Origin: Rhodobacterales bacterium
GTDB lineage: Bacteria > Pseudomonadota > Alphaproteobacteria > Rhodobacterales > Rhodobacteraceae
Assembly: GCA_003249215.1 (NCBI GenBank)
Contig: QKJR01000021.1
Coordinates: forward strand, 1-64,000
Direction of reading: 5' to 3'
DNA length: 64,000 nucleotides
The first letter of the stretch is position 1. Every line of letters begins with the position of its first letter. The notes beneath the pieces were generated by a model. It saw only the letters and a program-made list of their open reading frames with translations. It was not told the origin of the DNA and searched no databases. Positions 26,534 to 34,900 of this stretch are shown here, piece by piece. The position numbers were made by a program, and so were the translations under genes.

Positions 26534-27381
26534 GCAGGGCGCTCGTTTCGCACATGGTCAAGGCCTGGGGCGGTGCGCGCAACGCCCCGGTCATGGCGCA
26601 GGTCGGGCTCGTGGTCATGATCTTCTACGCGGCGCTCGCCCTTCTCGCGCCGCTGATCGCACCCTATCCGGAGACCGCGCTGGTCGGTGGGATGTTCGAG
26701 CCGTGGAGCGCAACTTTCCCCTTGGGGACCGATCAACTCGGGCGCGATTTTCTCTCGAGGCTTATCTATGGCGCGCGCAACACGATCGGTCTCGCGCTGG
26801 CCACGACGCTCTTGGCCTTCACAACCGGCGGGTTTCTCGGCCTTGTCGCGGCCGAGCGCGGGGGATGGGTCGACCAGGTGCTGAGCCGCATCGTCGACGT
26901 TCTCATGGCCATGCCACAGCTCATTTTCGCGCTCGTGCTGCTCACCGCTTTCGGCTCTTCGATCCTCAATCTGGTGCTGATCATCGCCGCGCTTGATGCA
27001 ACCCGTGTCTTCCGTCTGGCGCGCGCGGTCGCCCTGAATGTCGTTTCGCTGGATTTCGTCGAGGCCGCGAGGCTTCAGGGCCATGGGGCGCTGCGTATCA
27101 TCCTGTTCGAGGTGCTGCCGAACGTGATCCCCCCGCTCGTCGCCGAACTCGGCCTGCGTTTCTGCTTCGTCTTTCTCACGATCAGTGCGCTGTCCTTCCT
27201 CGGCATCGGGATCCAGCCGCCGACCGCGGACTGGGGGTCGATGGTGCGCGAGACTGCGGCGCTCATCAGCTATGGGGATGTGACGCCGCTGCTTCCGGCG
27301 GGGGCCATCGTCCTTCTGGCGATCGCGGTGAACTTTGTCGTCGACTGGTTTCTTCTCAAGGCAAGCGGGCTCAAGGAATGA
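26530..27381 (+). CDS. ABC transporter permease (DppC-like)
   Basis: A 283-residue permease carrying the DppC landmark FPLGTDQLGRDFLSRLIYGAR after the first helix and the EAA loop DFVEAARLQGHGALRIILFEVLPN. It overlaps both the preceding permease and the following ATPase by four bases. Confidence 0.92.
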   Translation: MSRALVSHMVKAWGGARNAPVMAQVGLVVMIFYAALALLAPLIAPYPETALVGGMFEPWSATFPLGTDQLGRDFLSRLIYGARNTIGLALATTLLAFTTGGFLGLVAAERGGWVDQVLSRIVDVLMAMPQLIFALVLLTAFGSSILNLVLIIAALDATRVFRLARAVALNVVSLDFVEAARLQGHGALRIILFEVLPNVIPPLVAELGLRFCFVFLTISALSFLGIGIQPPTADWGSMVRETAALISYGDVTPLLPAGAIVLLAIAVNFVVDWFLLKASGLKE

Positions 27382-29054
27382 CGCAGACTGCATCGCCGCT
27401 GCTGCGGATCAAAGGCCTCCACATCGAGGGCGAAAGCAACGGGGTCTGGCACGAGATCGTGCGCGGCATAGACCTGACGCTCAACCGGGGCGAGGTTTTG
27501 GGCCTGATCGGGGAGTCGGGGGCTGGCAAGTCCACGCTCGGCCTTGCCGCGATGGGATATACCAAGCCGGGGTGCCGGTTGACGGCGGGCTCGATCCACT
27601 TCGACGGTCAGGACCTTGCTCGGGCAGACACCCGCAGCCTGCGCGATCTGTGGGGGCGGCGGATCGCTTATGTCGCTCAGTCGGCGGCGGCGGCGTTCAA
27701 CCCCGCACACCGGCTGATCGAACAGGTGATCGAGGTGCCTGTCGTGCATCGCACAAGCCTGAGCCCGGCCGCGCGCGAGGACGCCGTCACCCTGTTCCGG
27801 GACCTCCAGCTCCCGGATCCTGAACGGATCGGGCGGCGTTTTCCCCATCAGGTTTCCGGAGGACAGCTTCAGCGTGCGATGACGGCCATGGCAATGACAT
27901 GCCGCCCCGATCTGATCATCTTCGATGAACCTACGACGGCACTCGATGTCAGCACCCAGATCGAGGTCATGGCCGCGATCCGAAGCGTTGTGCGCGAATT
28001 CGGAACTGCGGCGATCTACATCACGCATGACCTTGCCGTGGTGACGCAGATGGCCGACCGGCTGATGGTGCTGCGCCACGGGGAGCTTGTGGAGGAGGCG
28101 CCGACCGCAGAGATGATCGCGACGCCTCGGCAGAGCTATACCCGGTCGCTCTGGGCGGTGCAGGCGCTGCACAAGCCCGAGCGCCCGTCGGACGGGCGCA
28201 CCTTGCTCGAAGTCGACCATCTGGGCGCTCGCTATGGAAGCTTTCGCGTGCTCGACGATGTGAGCTTCTCGGTGCCCGAGGGCCGGACCGTCGCGCTCGT
28301 CGGGGAATCCGGTTCGGGCAAATCGTCGCTCGCGCGCGTGCTCACGGGGCTGTTGGCGCCCTGTGACGGACAGATCCGATACGACGGGCGGCCTCTGCCG
28401 GCACGTTTTCAGGATCGTGACCGCAGCCTGCTGCGCGAGATCCAGATGATCTACCAGTTACCGGATACGGCACTGAACCCGCGTCACCGGATCGGCGATA
28501 TCATCGGACAGCAAGTGACGCTGCATCTCGGTCTGCGCGGTGCCGCGCGTGAGCGGCGCGTCCGGGACCTGTTCGAGATGATCGAACTCAGCCCGCATCT
28601 CGCAAATCGCCTTCCCTCCGAATTGTCCGGTGGGCAGAAGCAACGTGTCTGCATCGCCCGCGCCCTTGCCGCCGAGCCCAGATTGATCATCTGCGACGAG
28701 GTCACTTCGGCTCTCGACCAGCTTGTCGCCGAGGGCATCCTGAAATTGCTGATGCGCCTGCAGGCGGAAGTCGGTGTCTCTTACCTCTACATTACCCACG
28801 ACATTGCGACGGTCGATGCCGTCGCCGATACGGTCGTTGTGATGCAGCAGGGCCGGATCGTCGAACAAGGCACCAAGGGCGATGTCCTCTCGGCACCACG
28901 GGACAGCTACACTTGCCGTCTGCTGTCATCCGTTCCGCGCATCGAGGTCGGGTGGCTCGATGCGGTGTTGTCGGGCCGCTCGGGTTCGGGTCCCCGAGCG
29001 AAAGCGGATGACGGCACAGTTTGGTCGTCGGCATGGCTGCCTCCTGCTCCCTGA
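27378..29054 (+). CDS. fused dual ABC ATP-binding protein (DppDF/GsiA-like)
   Basis: A 558-residue protein with two complete nucleotide-binding domains in one chain. Domain 1 (about residues 8-255) has GESGAGKST, VSGGQLQRA and FDEPTTALD; domain 2 (about 275-535) has GESGSGKSS, LSGGQKQRV and CDEVTSALD. The first importer of this window instead has two separate ATPase genes, so the two transporters are not recent duplicates. The final 25 residues (Gly/Ser/Pro-rich) show no family resemblance, and the stop codon abuts the relE-like remnant, so the C-terminal end may have been altered by an insertion. Confidence 0.92.
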   Translation: MTQTASPLLRIKGLHIEGESNGVWHEIVRGIDLTLNRGEVLGLIGESGAGKSTLGLAAMGYTKPGCRLTAGSIHFDGQDLARADTRSLRDLWGRRIAYVAQSAAAAFNPAHRLIEQVIEVPVVHRTSLSPAAREDAVTLFRDLQLPDPERIGRRFPHQVSGGQLQRAMTAMAMTCRPDLIIFDEPTTALDVSTQIEVMAAIRSVVREFGTAAIYITHDLAVVTQMADRLMVLRHGELVEEAPTAEMIATPRQSYTRSLWAVQALHKPERPSDGRTLLEVDHLGARYGSFRVLDDVSFSVPEGRTVALVGESGSGKSSLARVLTGLLAPCDGQIRYDGRPLPARFQDRDRSLLREIQMIYQLPDTALNPRHRIGDIIGQQVTLHLGLRGAARERRVRDLFEMIELSPHLANRLPSELSGGQKQRVCIARALAAEPRLIICDEVTSALDQLVAEGILKLLMRLQAEVGVSYLYITHDIATVDAVADTVVVMQQGRIVEQGTKGDVLSAPRDSYTCRLLSSVPRIEVGWLDAVLSGRSGSGPRAKADDGTVWSSAWLPPAP

Positions 29055-29244
29055 TCATCATCACCCGCAGGGCCCCCATCCTCAACCGAAGACCCTGCCG
29101 GCCTTTCAGGGGCTTCACGTTATTGGACGGCGAGATTGGGGCCTGCGCACAGGCTTCAATCTGGGCGCGGATCAGCGCAGCGGTATTCGGGGGCATCCGC
29201 CGCAAGGCCTTGATCGCGGCTTTCGTGTAGCTGATCTGCTTAAG
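29054..29244 (-). pseudogene. RelE-type toxin gene remnant
   Basis: Reading on the minus strand from 29244 gives LKQISYTKAAIKALRRMPPN, then ALIRAQIEACAQAP, then SNNVKPLKGRQGLRLRMGAL and RVMMI. This is the recognisable body of a RelE/ParE-superfamily type II toxin (YTKxAxKxLxRMP, NNVKxLKGRxGxRLRxGxxRV). The position of the expected start codon reads CTT instead of ATG, and the conserved C-terminal strand is lost: the frame continues into sequence antisense to the ABC ATPase gene. No antitoxin gene lies next to it. It is best seen as a decayed toxin gene. Confidence 0.7.
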
Positions 29245-29256
29245 AACACAGGAGAC

Positions 29257-29286
29257 TCATCCGATCCGGACGCTGGTGCGTATACA
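29257..29286 (+). promoter_or_regulatory. candidate ECF promoter of the gpx-cryB operon
   Basis: TCATCC, 18 bases, then TATACA. The spacing and the CG-TA step before the -10 match the TGATCC-N18-TA promoters flanking rpoE in this window, with one mismatch in the -35 hexamer. It ends 36 bp upstream of the gpx start. RpoE control is an inference. Confidence 0.4.
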
Positions 29287-29322
29287 TTCGACTCACATCG
29301 TTGGATTTAGGGGAGAGCTTCG

Positions 29323-29865
29323 ATGAATCGACGTCTTTTTTCGATGGGTGCACTCGCCGGACTGCTGAGCATGATGCAGCCGCTCAGCGCCGAACCCGCG
29401 CCTTCGTTCAGCTTCCCCTCGATCGACGGGGGCATCCTGGACACGGGCGAGTGGCGGGGCCAGCCGATTTTGGTGGTGAACACCGCTTCGATGTGCGGAT
29501 TCAGCGGGCAACTGGCCGACCTTCAGACGCTGCACGAAACCTATGGCCCGCGCGGGCTCGTCGTTCTGGCGGTGCCCTCCGACAGCTTCAAGCAAGAACT
29601 CTCCGACGCAAAACAGGTCAAGGAATTTTGCGCCTTGCAGTTCGGCATCACCCTGCCGATGACCGACATCCTGCCGGTGACCGGGGCGCAGGCGCATCCG
29701 TTCTATCGCTGGCTGCGCGAAACCCACGGCTTCACCCCCGGCTGGAATTTCAACAAGGTTCTGCTCGATGGCGAGGGGCAGGTGGTCGGCACCTGGGGGC
29801 CGATCACCAAACCACTCTCGGGCGCGATCACCGAAGCCTTTATCCCGCTGCTGCCTCGGTCGTGA
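29323..29865 (+). CDS. periplasmic glutathione peroxidase-family protein (Cys type)
   Basis: A 180-residue GPx-family thiol peroxidase with a signal peptide at about residues 1-23 (ending PLSA). The catalytic cysteine is Cys58 in NTASMCGFSGQ (selenocysteine replaced by Cys), with the catalytic Trp/Asn in WNFNK. It reduces hydroperoxides; bacterial Cys-type enzymes mostly use thioredoxin rather than glutathione. A GGGGAGA site precedes the ATG. Its stop overlaps the GTG start of the photolyase gene by four bases, tying peroxide defence to photo-repair in one operon. Confidence 0.9.
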   Translation: MNRRLFSMGALAGLLSMMQPLSAEPAPSFSFPSIDGGILDTGEWRGQPILVVNTASMCGFSGQLADLQTLHETYGPRGLVVLAVPSDSFKQELSDAKQVKEFCALQFGITLPMTDILPVTGAQAHPFYRWLRETHGFTPGWNFNKVLLDGEGQVVGTWGPITKPLSGAITEAFIPLLPRS

Positions 29866-31403
29866 GCGGCGCGCTGATCCTGATCCTCGGCGATCAGCTC
29901 TCGCCCGGGATGTCGTCGCTGGCCGGAGCCGATCCGCGCCGCGATGTGGTCCTGATGGCCGAGGTGCTTGCCGAAGCGCGCTATGTCGATCACCACAAGC
30001 AAAAGCTGGTGCTGGTCTTCGCCGCGATGCGCCACTTTGCCGAAGAACTGCGGTCCGCGGGCTGGCGCGTCGACTATCGGCGGCTGGGAGAGGGCTTGCC
30101 CGACCTCGAGACGGCGCTCGAACAGGCGATCGCCCGGCATGACCCGGATCAGCTCGTCGTGACCGAGCCGGGGGAATGGCGTCTGTGGCAGGCGATGCAG
30201 AGCTGGCCCGCGCGGTTCGGGCGGCCGGTCACGCTGCGCGAGGATACCCGCTTCCTGTGCAGCCGCACCGAATTCGCGGCGTGGGCCGAGGGGCGCAAGA
30301 CGCTGGTGATGGAGCATTTCTATCGCCTGATGCGGCGCAAGACCGATCTGTTGATGGAGGGCGATCATCCCGCGGGCGGGCGCTGGAATTTCGACGCCGA
30401 AAACCGCGCCCCGGCGCAGGGCAGCCTGTTCCTGCCCGCCCCGCCCGCGGGCGCGCGCGATGCGATCACCACCGAGGTGCTGGCGATGGTGGCGCGCGCG
30501 TTCCCCGACAGCTTCGGCCGGATCGAGCCGTTTCACTGGCAGGTTACCCGCGCAGGCGCCGAGGCCGCGCGGGACCGCTTCCTGCGCGAGGCTCTGCCCG
30601 AGTTCGGCCGCACGCAGGATGCGATGCTGGCCGATCGGCCGTGGATGTATCATTCGCTCCTCTCGCCCTATCTCAACCTCGGGCTGCTCGACCCGCTCGA
30701 CCTGTGCCGCCGGGCCGAGGCCGAATGGCGCGCCGGCCGCGCGCCGCTTGCCGCCGTCGAGGGCTTCATCCGCCAGATCATCGGATGGCGCGAATATGTG
30801 CGGGGTGTCTATTGGCTGAAGATGCCCGAGTATGTCGAGGAAAACGCGCTCGGGGCGCGACGCCCTTTGCCTCCGTTCTATTGGACGGGCGAGACCCCGA
30901 TGCGCTGTTTGGCGCAGGTGATCGGCCAGACGATCGACACGGGCTATGCTCATCACATCCAGCGCCTGATGATCACCGGCACCTATGCGCTGCTGATCGG
31001 GGCCGATCCCGCGGCGGTGCATCGCTGGTATCTGGGGGTTTATGTCGACGCCTATGAATGGGTCGAGCTGCCCAATACGCTGGGCATGTCGCAGCATGCG
31101 GATGGAGGGTTTCTGGCGACCAAGCCCTATGCCGCCAGCGCCAATTACATCGACCGGATGTCGGATTACTGTCAGGGCTGCGCCTTTGATCCCAAGGCCC
31201 GGACCGGGGTGCGCGCCTGCCCGTGGAATGCGCTCTACTGGGAATTCATCGCCCGCCATGCCGAGAGATGGGCCGGCAACCCACGCATGGCCTTGGCCCT
31301 GCGCAGCTGGCGCGCCAAGCCCGAGCCCGAGCAACTGGCGCTGCGCGCCGCCGCGGCCGCGCATCTGGCCGAGCTGGATGCCGCGCCCCCCTATGCGCCC
31401 TGA
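29862..31403 (+). CDS. cryB: iron-sulfur bacterial cryptochrome/photolyase (FeS-BCP)
   Basis: A 513-residue CryB/PhrB-class protein. The four cluster cysteines are at residues 349, 437, 440 and 453, in the spacing known for Agrobacterium PhrB (350, 438, 441, 454). The region [18 protein letters not shown] and [16 protein letters not shown] matches the FAD pocket of this class. Characterised members bind FAD, a 4Fe-4S cluster and 6,7-dimethyl-8-ribityllumazine, and repair (6-4) photoproducts or act as light regulators. The start is a GTG overlapping the gpx stop (GTGA). Neighbours are gpx upstream and a convergent DUF2256 gene whose stop lies inside its 3' end. Confidence 0.92.
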   Translation: MSGALILILGDQLSPGMSSLAGADPRRDVVLMAEVLAEARYVDHHKQKLVLVFAAMRHFAEELRSAGWRVDYRRLGEGLPDLETALEQAIARHDPDQLVVTEPGEWRLWQAMQSWPARFGRPVTLREDTRFLCSRTEFAAWAEGRKTLVMEHFYRLMRRKTDLLMEGDHPAGGRWNFDAENRAPAQGSLFLPAPPAGARDAITTEVLAMVARAFPDSFGRIEPFHWQVTRAGAEAARDRFLREALPEFGRTQDAMLADRPWMYHSLLSPYLNLGLLDPLDLCRRAEAEWRAGRAPLAAVEGFIRQIIGWREYVRGVYWLKMPEYVEENALGARRPLPPFYWTGETPMRCLAQVIGQTIDTGYAHHIQRLMITGTYALLIGADPAAVHRWYLGVYVDAYEWVELPNTLGMSQHADGGFLATKPYAASANYIDRMSDYCQGCAFDPKARTGVRACPWNALYWEFIARHAERWAGNPRMALALRSWRAKPEPEQLALRAAAAAHLAELDAAPPYAP

Positions 31404-31555
31404 TCTGCACTGTGCTTCCCGCGCGCCCCACGGCAGCGATCCGAGCAATAGCGCACCTGCTCCCAGTCCCGCGCCCATTTGCGCCGCCAGCTGAACGGCC
31501 GTCCGCAGACCGCGCAGGTCTTGGTAGGCACGTCGGATTTGCGCCGGGCCTTCAC
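31391..31555 (-). CDS. DUF2256 small zinc-finger-like protein
   Basis: A 54-residue protein starting at a GTG that overlaps the SDR stop by four bases (GTGA) and ending at a TAG at 31391, inside the last 13 bp of cryB. The sequence has [19 protein letters not shown] then [13 protein letters not shown], with cysteines 14, 17, 37 and 41 forming a CxxC...CxxxC zinc-binding pattern. This is the DUF2256 family, which in many bacteria lies beside cryptochrome/photolyase genes, as it does here. Function is unknown. It is easily missed because of its size and non-ATG start. Confidence 0.85.
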   Translation of the reverse strand: MKARRKSDVPTKTCAVCGRPFSWRRKWARDWEQVRYCSDRCRGARGKHSADQGA

Positions 31556-32214
31556 CACTCCACCCTCTGCCCCTTCCAGTCCCAGAAGCTGCCGGTGTCG
31601 GCCGGGGTCAGCCGGTCGATGACCGCCAGAAGCGCCTGCGCCGACTGTTGCGCCGGGATCCGGGGATGAGTGGCGGCGTAGGGGGCGCTCAGATCGGTCG
31701 CGACGGTGCCCGGATGCAGGGCCACGACGATCGCCTCGGGGCGCTTGCGGGCGATCTCGATGGCGGCGGTGCGGATGATCTGGTTCTGCGCGGCTTTTGC
31801 GGCGCGGTAACTGATCCAGCCGCCCAGACGGTTATCCCCGATCGAGCCCACCCGCGCCGACAGCGAGGCGAAGACGCTCCGCCCCGATCGGTGCAGCAAC
31901 GGCGTGAAATAGCGCAGCGCCAGCGCGACCCCGGTTGCGTTCAACGCGAATTGCGCCGCCATCGCCTGAGCGTCGATCGCGTTCAGGCTCTTCTCGGGGC
32001 GATCGGCGCCGATCTGCAGGGCCCCGGTCGCGTTGAAGATCAAATCGAAGCTTCCCTCCAGCGTCCGGGCGATCCGCGCGACGCTGGCCTGATCGGTCAG
32101 ATCGAGCCCCTGATCGCGCCGCGACAGGCCAATCACCTCGGCACCACGCCCGCGCAACGCCTGCACGAGGGCGTCGCCGATCCCCCCGCTTGCCCCCAGA
32201 ACCAGTGCTCTCAT
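31552..32214 (-). CDS. short-chain dehydrogenase/reductase
   Basis: A 220-residue classical-type SDR: NAD(P)-binding GASGGIG at residues 8-14, NATG in place of the usual NNAG, catalytic Ser in SLSARVGS and YxxxK as YRAAK. It resembles the short CsgA-like SDRs found near photolyase genes. It is translationally coupled to the downstream DUF2256 gene and divergent from the fasciclin gene. Substrate unknown. Confidence 0.88.
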   Translation of the reverse strand: MRALVLGASGGIGDALVQALRGRGAEVIGLSRRDQGLDLTDQASVARIARTLEGSFDLIFNATGALQIGADRPEKSLNAIDAQAMAAQFALNATGVALALRYFTPLLHRSGRSVFASLSARVGSIGDNRLGGWISYRAAKAAQNQIIRTAAIEIARKRPEAIVVALHPGTVATDLSAPYAATHPRIPAQQSAQALLAVIDRLTPADTGSFWDWKGQRVEW

Positions 32215-32305
32215 CGCCTTCTCCCCGTCCGCGCGCGCTTGGCGCCTTGCCGGTTCAAGTCTGCGTTACCCGGGCCGGTTTTGGCCCCAAAACGCCCGCG
32301 CCATA

Positions 32306-32335
32306 TGAACCGTTGCGCTCTCATCTCCGTAACCA
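32306..32335 (+). promoter_or_regulatory. candidate ECF promoter of the fasciclin gene
   Basis: TGAACC, 18 bases, TAACCA. The spacing and the CG-TAACC -10 match the lipid-operon promoter at 36982-37011, with one mismatch from TGATCC. It would give a leader of about 60 bases before the fasciclin start at 32402. Confidence 0.45.
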
Positions 32336-32401
32336 AACCAAGGAAAGCACGAGGGTGCTTCCTGTCCACAGCAGAGCTGACACAGAGAGAGGAGACTTCA
32401 G

Positions 32402-32887
32402 ATGCTGCGCAATTTCATGATGGCCACCACCGCCACGATGATGCTCGCCGGACCTGCCCTTGCCGATGGTCACAAGGTCGACATCGTCGATACCGCGGTT
32501 GCGGCGGGTGATTTCACGACGCTGGTGGCGGCGGTTCAGGCGGCCGGGCTGGCCGACACGCTCAAGGGTGAGGGGCCCTTCACCGTCTTTGCGCCGACCG
32601 ATGCCGCCTTTGCCGCGCTGCCCGAAGGCACGGTCGAGGGTCTGCTCAAGCCGGAAAACAAGGATCAGCTGGTCGGCATCCTGACCTATCACGTGGTGCC
32701 CGGCGCGGTGAAATCCACGGATCTGACCGAAGGCATGAGTGCCGCCACCGTGCAGGGCGCGCCGGTCACCTTCTCGCTCGAGGGCGGGGCAATGATCAAC
32801 GGCGCCAAGATCACGGCCGCCGATATCGAGGCGTCGAACGGCGTGATCCATGTGATCGACACGGTGATCATGCCGCCGGCCAATTGA
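32402..32887 (+). CDS. fasciclin (FAS1) domain secreted protein
   Basis: A 161-residue protein with a signal peptide (about residues 1-22, ending GPALA) and one FAS1 domain: [34 protein letters not shown] (H1 box) and [10 protein letters not shown], ending [15 protein letters not shown] (H2 box). Bacterial FAS1 proteins are secreted or surface-associated with poorly defined binding roles. A GAGGAGA site precedes the ATG. It is monocistronic: an intrinsic terminator follows. A possible ECF promoter lies upstream. Confidence 0.92.
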   Translation: MLRNFMMATTATMMLAGPALADGHKVDIVDTAVAAGDFTTLVAAVQAAGLADTLKGEGPFTVFAPTDAAFAALPEGTVEGLLKPENKDQLVGILTYHVVPGAVKSTDLTEGMSAATVQGAPVTFSLEGGAMINGAKITAADIEASNGVIHVIDTVIMPPAN

Positions 32888-32910
32888 TCGGGGCATCAGG
32901 CAAGGCACGA

Positions 32911-32936
32911 GGCCCCGGGGTTCATCCGGGGCCTTT
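32911..32936 (+). terminator. intrinsic terminator after the fasciclin gene
   Basis: An 8-bp perfect GC stem (GGCCCCGG / CCGGGGCC) with a 7-base loop, followed by TTTCGT, 24 bp after the fasciclin stop. It lies between the convergent fasciclin and TspO-like genes. Confidence 0.8.
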
Positions 32937-32963
32937 CGTACAAAAGGACCGCAGGCAATCACC

Positions 32964-33677
32964 TCAGCCCCGCATTGCGCCAACCGGGACGAGGCGATGC
33001 GCGACGATGATGAGCGCCACCCCCTCGGCACAGATCCCCGCGATCACCCAATCCCCCGCCGAGGCATTGGCGACGATCACCCCGACCAGCGCCCAGATCA
33101 CCCCGGCGCGATAGCTCCAGATCGTGGGGCGACTGGCCGCGACCCCGACCGCAACCGCCAGCACGCCGCCGATCAGCGCGATGGCCGCGATCCGGGGCGG
33201 CAAAATGCCATAGCCCGTCAGCACGACCGATACCGCCACCCCCGAGGCCGCCGTCAGCCAGCCCGCATAAAGCCCGACCGCCGCCGTCTCGTGCAAGCTC
33301 GGTCGCAGCCGGCGCATCGCCATGATCGCGCCCGCCGCCATCGGCAGGATCATCACCGTCGCCAGCACGGGCGAGCGCATCGCCGCCTCGATCCAGAAGA
33401 GGCCGATGAAGAGGCTCACCCCCAGGGGCCATGCGGCGCGGCTCCAACCCGGGGTCGCGGCGGGGCGCGCCACCGCCCAGGCCGCCGTCGCGATCAGGGC
33501 CAGATAGATCAGCCCCCAGATCGAGAAGGCCCAGCCCACCGGCTGCGCGGGCCAACGATCGACCTGAACGGGAAAGCTCTCGCGGTAGAAGCCGCCAAAT
33601 CCGTTCGAGAAGATCGGCGAGGCGGCAAAACCCACCGCAAGAATCAGGATGGCAAGCCGCTTTCTGCGGTCAGTCAT
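32964..33677 (-). CDS. TspO/MBR-like tryptophan-rich membrane protein
   Basis: A 237-residue integral membrane protein with about seven hydrophobic segments. The stretch QPVGWAFSIWGLIYLALI and the Trp-rich pattern throughout resemble long TspO/MBR-related proteins rather than the canonical 160-residue TspO. A GGAGA site precedes the ATG at 33677. It lies 62 bp downstream of the cyclopropane-synthase-like gene on the same strand and is probably the last gene of that operon. In Rhodobacter, TspO is linked to tetrapyrrole and oxygen signalling; applying that role here is only a guess. Confidence 0.65.
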   Translation of the reverse strand: MTDRRKRLAILILAVGFAASPIFSNGFGGFYRESFPVQVDRWPAQPVGWAFSIWGLIYLALIATAAWAVARPAATPGWSRAAWPLGVSLFIGLFWIEAAMRSPVLATVMILPMAAGAIMAMRRLRPSLHETAAVGLYAGWLTAASGVAVSVVLTGYGILPPRIAAIALIGGVLAVAVGVAASRPTIWSYRAGVIWALVGVIVANASAGDWVIAGICAEGVALIIVAHRLVPVGAMRG

Positions 33678-33739
33678 GGTAAGTCTCCGAGTGTCAGGCG
33701 CGAAACGCCCGTGGCAGGATGCGGGTTCCCGACCGGGGC

Positions 33740-34900
33740 TCAGGTGCCTTCGTGGCGCAGCGTGACCTGAACCACGTCGCAGCGCCCCGTGGCGAAGGCC
33801 GCGGCGCAGCCCTCGAGATAGAATTGCCAGCTGCGCAGGAAGGCATCGCCATAGCCCAGCCGGTGGATCCGCGCGCGCTGCTCCATCATGCGCTCCGCCC
33901 AGATTCGGCAGGTGCGGGCATAATCCTGACCGAAGGCGAAGCTCTCCTGCACCCGCAGCCCGGCCTGCCCCGCGGCATGCGCGATGCTGGCCGAACAGGG
34001 CAGCATGCCGCCCGGGAAAACATGCTGGCGGATGAAATCCGAGCGCTGCCGATAGACCGAAAATTCGGCGTCGGGCACGGTGATCGCCTGCAGCACCGCG
34101 CGCCCGCCCATCGCCAGCCGCGCCTTGAGGGTGGCGAAATAGGTCGGCCAATACCGCTCGCCCACGGCCTCGACCATCTCGATTGAAACCAGATTGTCGA
34201 ACCGGCCCGTGACCGCGCGGTAATCCTGAAGCCGGATCTCGGCCCGTCCGTCGAGACGCGCATCGGCATAGCCCTTTTGCGAGGGCGAGAGGGTGATGCC
34301 CGTCACGCGATGGCCGTGCTCGGATGCCGCTTCGGCAAACCCGCCCCAGCCGCAGCCGATTTCCAGCAGGCTCTCGCCGGGGGCGAGCTGCGACAGGATG
34401 CGATCGTTCTTGCGCGCCTGTGCGTCTTCGAGATCCTCGGTGCCGGCGAAGATCGCCGAGGAATAGGTCATGCCGCGGTCGAGCCAGAGCTGATAGAATT
34501 CATTGCCCACGTCGTAATGCGCGCGGATGTTGCGCGACGAGCCGCGCAGGCTGTTGGCACGCAGGAGCCGGTCGATCAGCCGCATCCGCCAGCTTTGCAG
34601 CCGCGTGGGTTCGGACCACTGCGCAAGGCCCGCCTGATTGCGCATCGCGATGGCGAGCGCCCCCTCGAGCGTGTCGCTGTGCCAGTCGCCCGAGATCCAC
34701 CCCTCGGCTAACCCCACATCCCCGCGCATCGCGAGCCGCCGCAGCAGGCGCCAGTCGCGGATGCGGACCTCGGCCTCGGGCCCCTGCGAGCCGAAGTTCA
34801 GCCGCGCCCCGTCCGGAGTGGTGACGATCAGACGTCCCTCGCCGATCCCCTCGAGGGCCGAGAAGAAGCGGGTCTGGAGCGCGCGGGTCGCGATGGTCAT
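33740..34900 (-). CDS. cyclopropane-fatty-acyl-phospholipid synthase-like methyltransferase
   Basis: A 386-residue SAM-dependent lipid methyltransferase of the CFA synthase family. The SAM motif I is LLEIGCGWGGFAE (about residues 178-190); the upstream ISGDWHSDTLEG and NIRAHYDVGNEFYQLWLD segments and the downstream SIEMVEAVGERYW are family hallmarks. It acts on unsaturated acyl chains of membrane phospholipids. In R. sphaeroides, related RpoE-controlled enzymes make methylated and furan fatty acids rather than cyclopropanes. It overlaps the DUF1365 stop by four bases in an operon headed by an FAD oxidoreductase. Confidence 0.88.
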   Translation of the reverse strand: MTIATRALQTRFFSALEGIGEGRLIVTTPDGARLNFGSQGPEAEVRIRDWRLLRRLAMRGDVGLAEGWISGDWHSDTLEGALAIAMRNQAGLAQWSEPTRLQSWRMRLIDRLLRANSLRGSSRNIRAHYDVGNEFYQLWLDRGMTYSSAIFAGTEDLEDAQARKNDRILSQLAPGESLLEIGCGWGGFAEAASEHGHRVTGITLSPSQKGYADARLDGRAEIRLQDYRAVTGRFDNLVSIEMVEAVGERYWPTYFATLKARLAMGGRAVLQAITVPDAEFSVYRQRSDFIRQHVFPGGMLPCSASIAHAAGQAGLRVQESFAFGQDYARTCRIWAERMMEQRARIHRLGYGDAFLRSWQFYLEGCAAAFATGRCDVVQVTLRHEGT

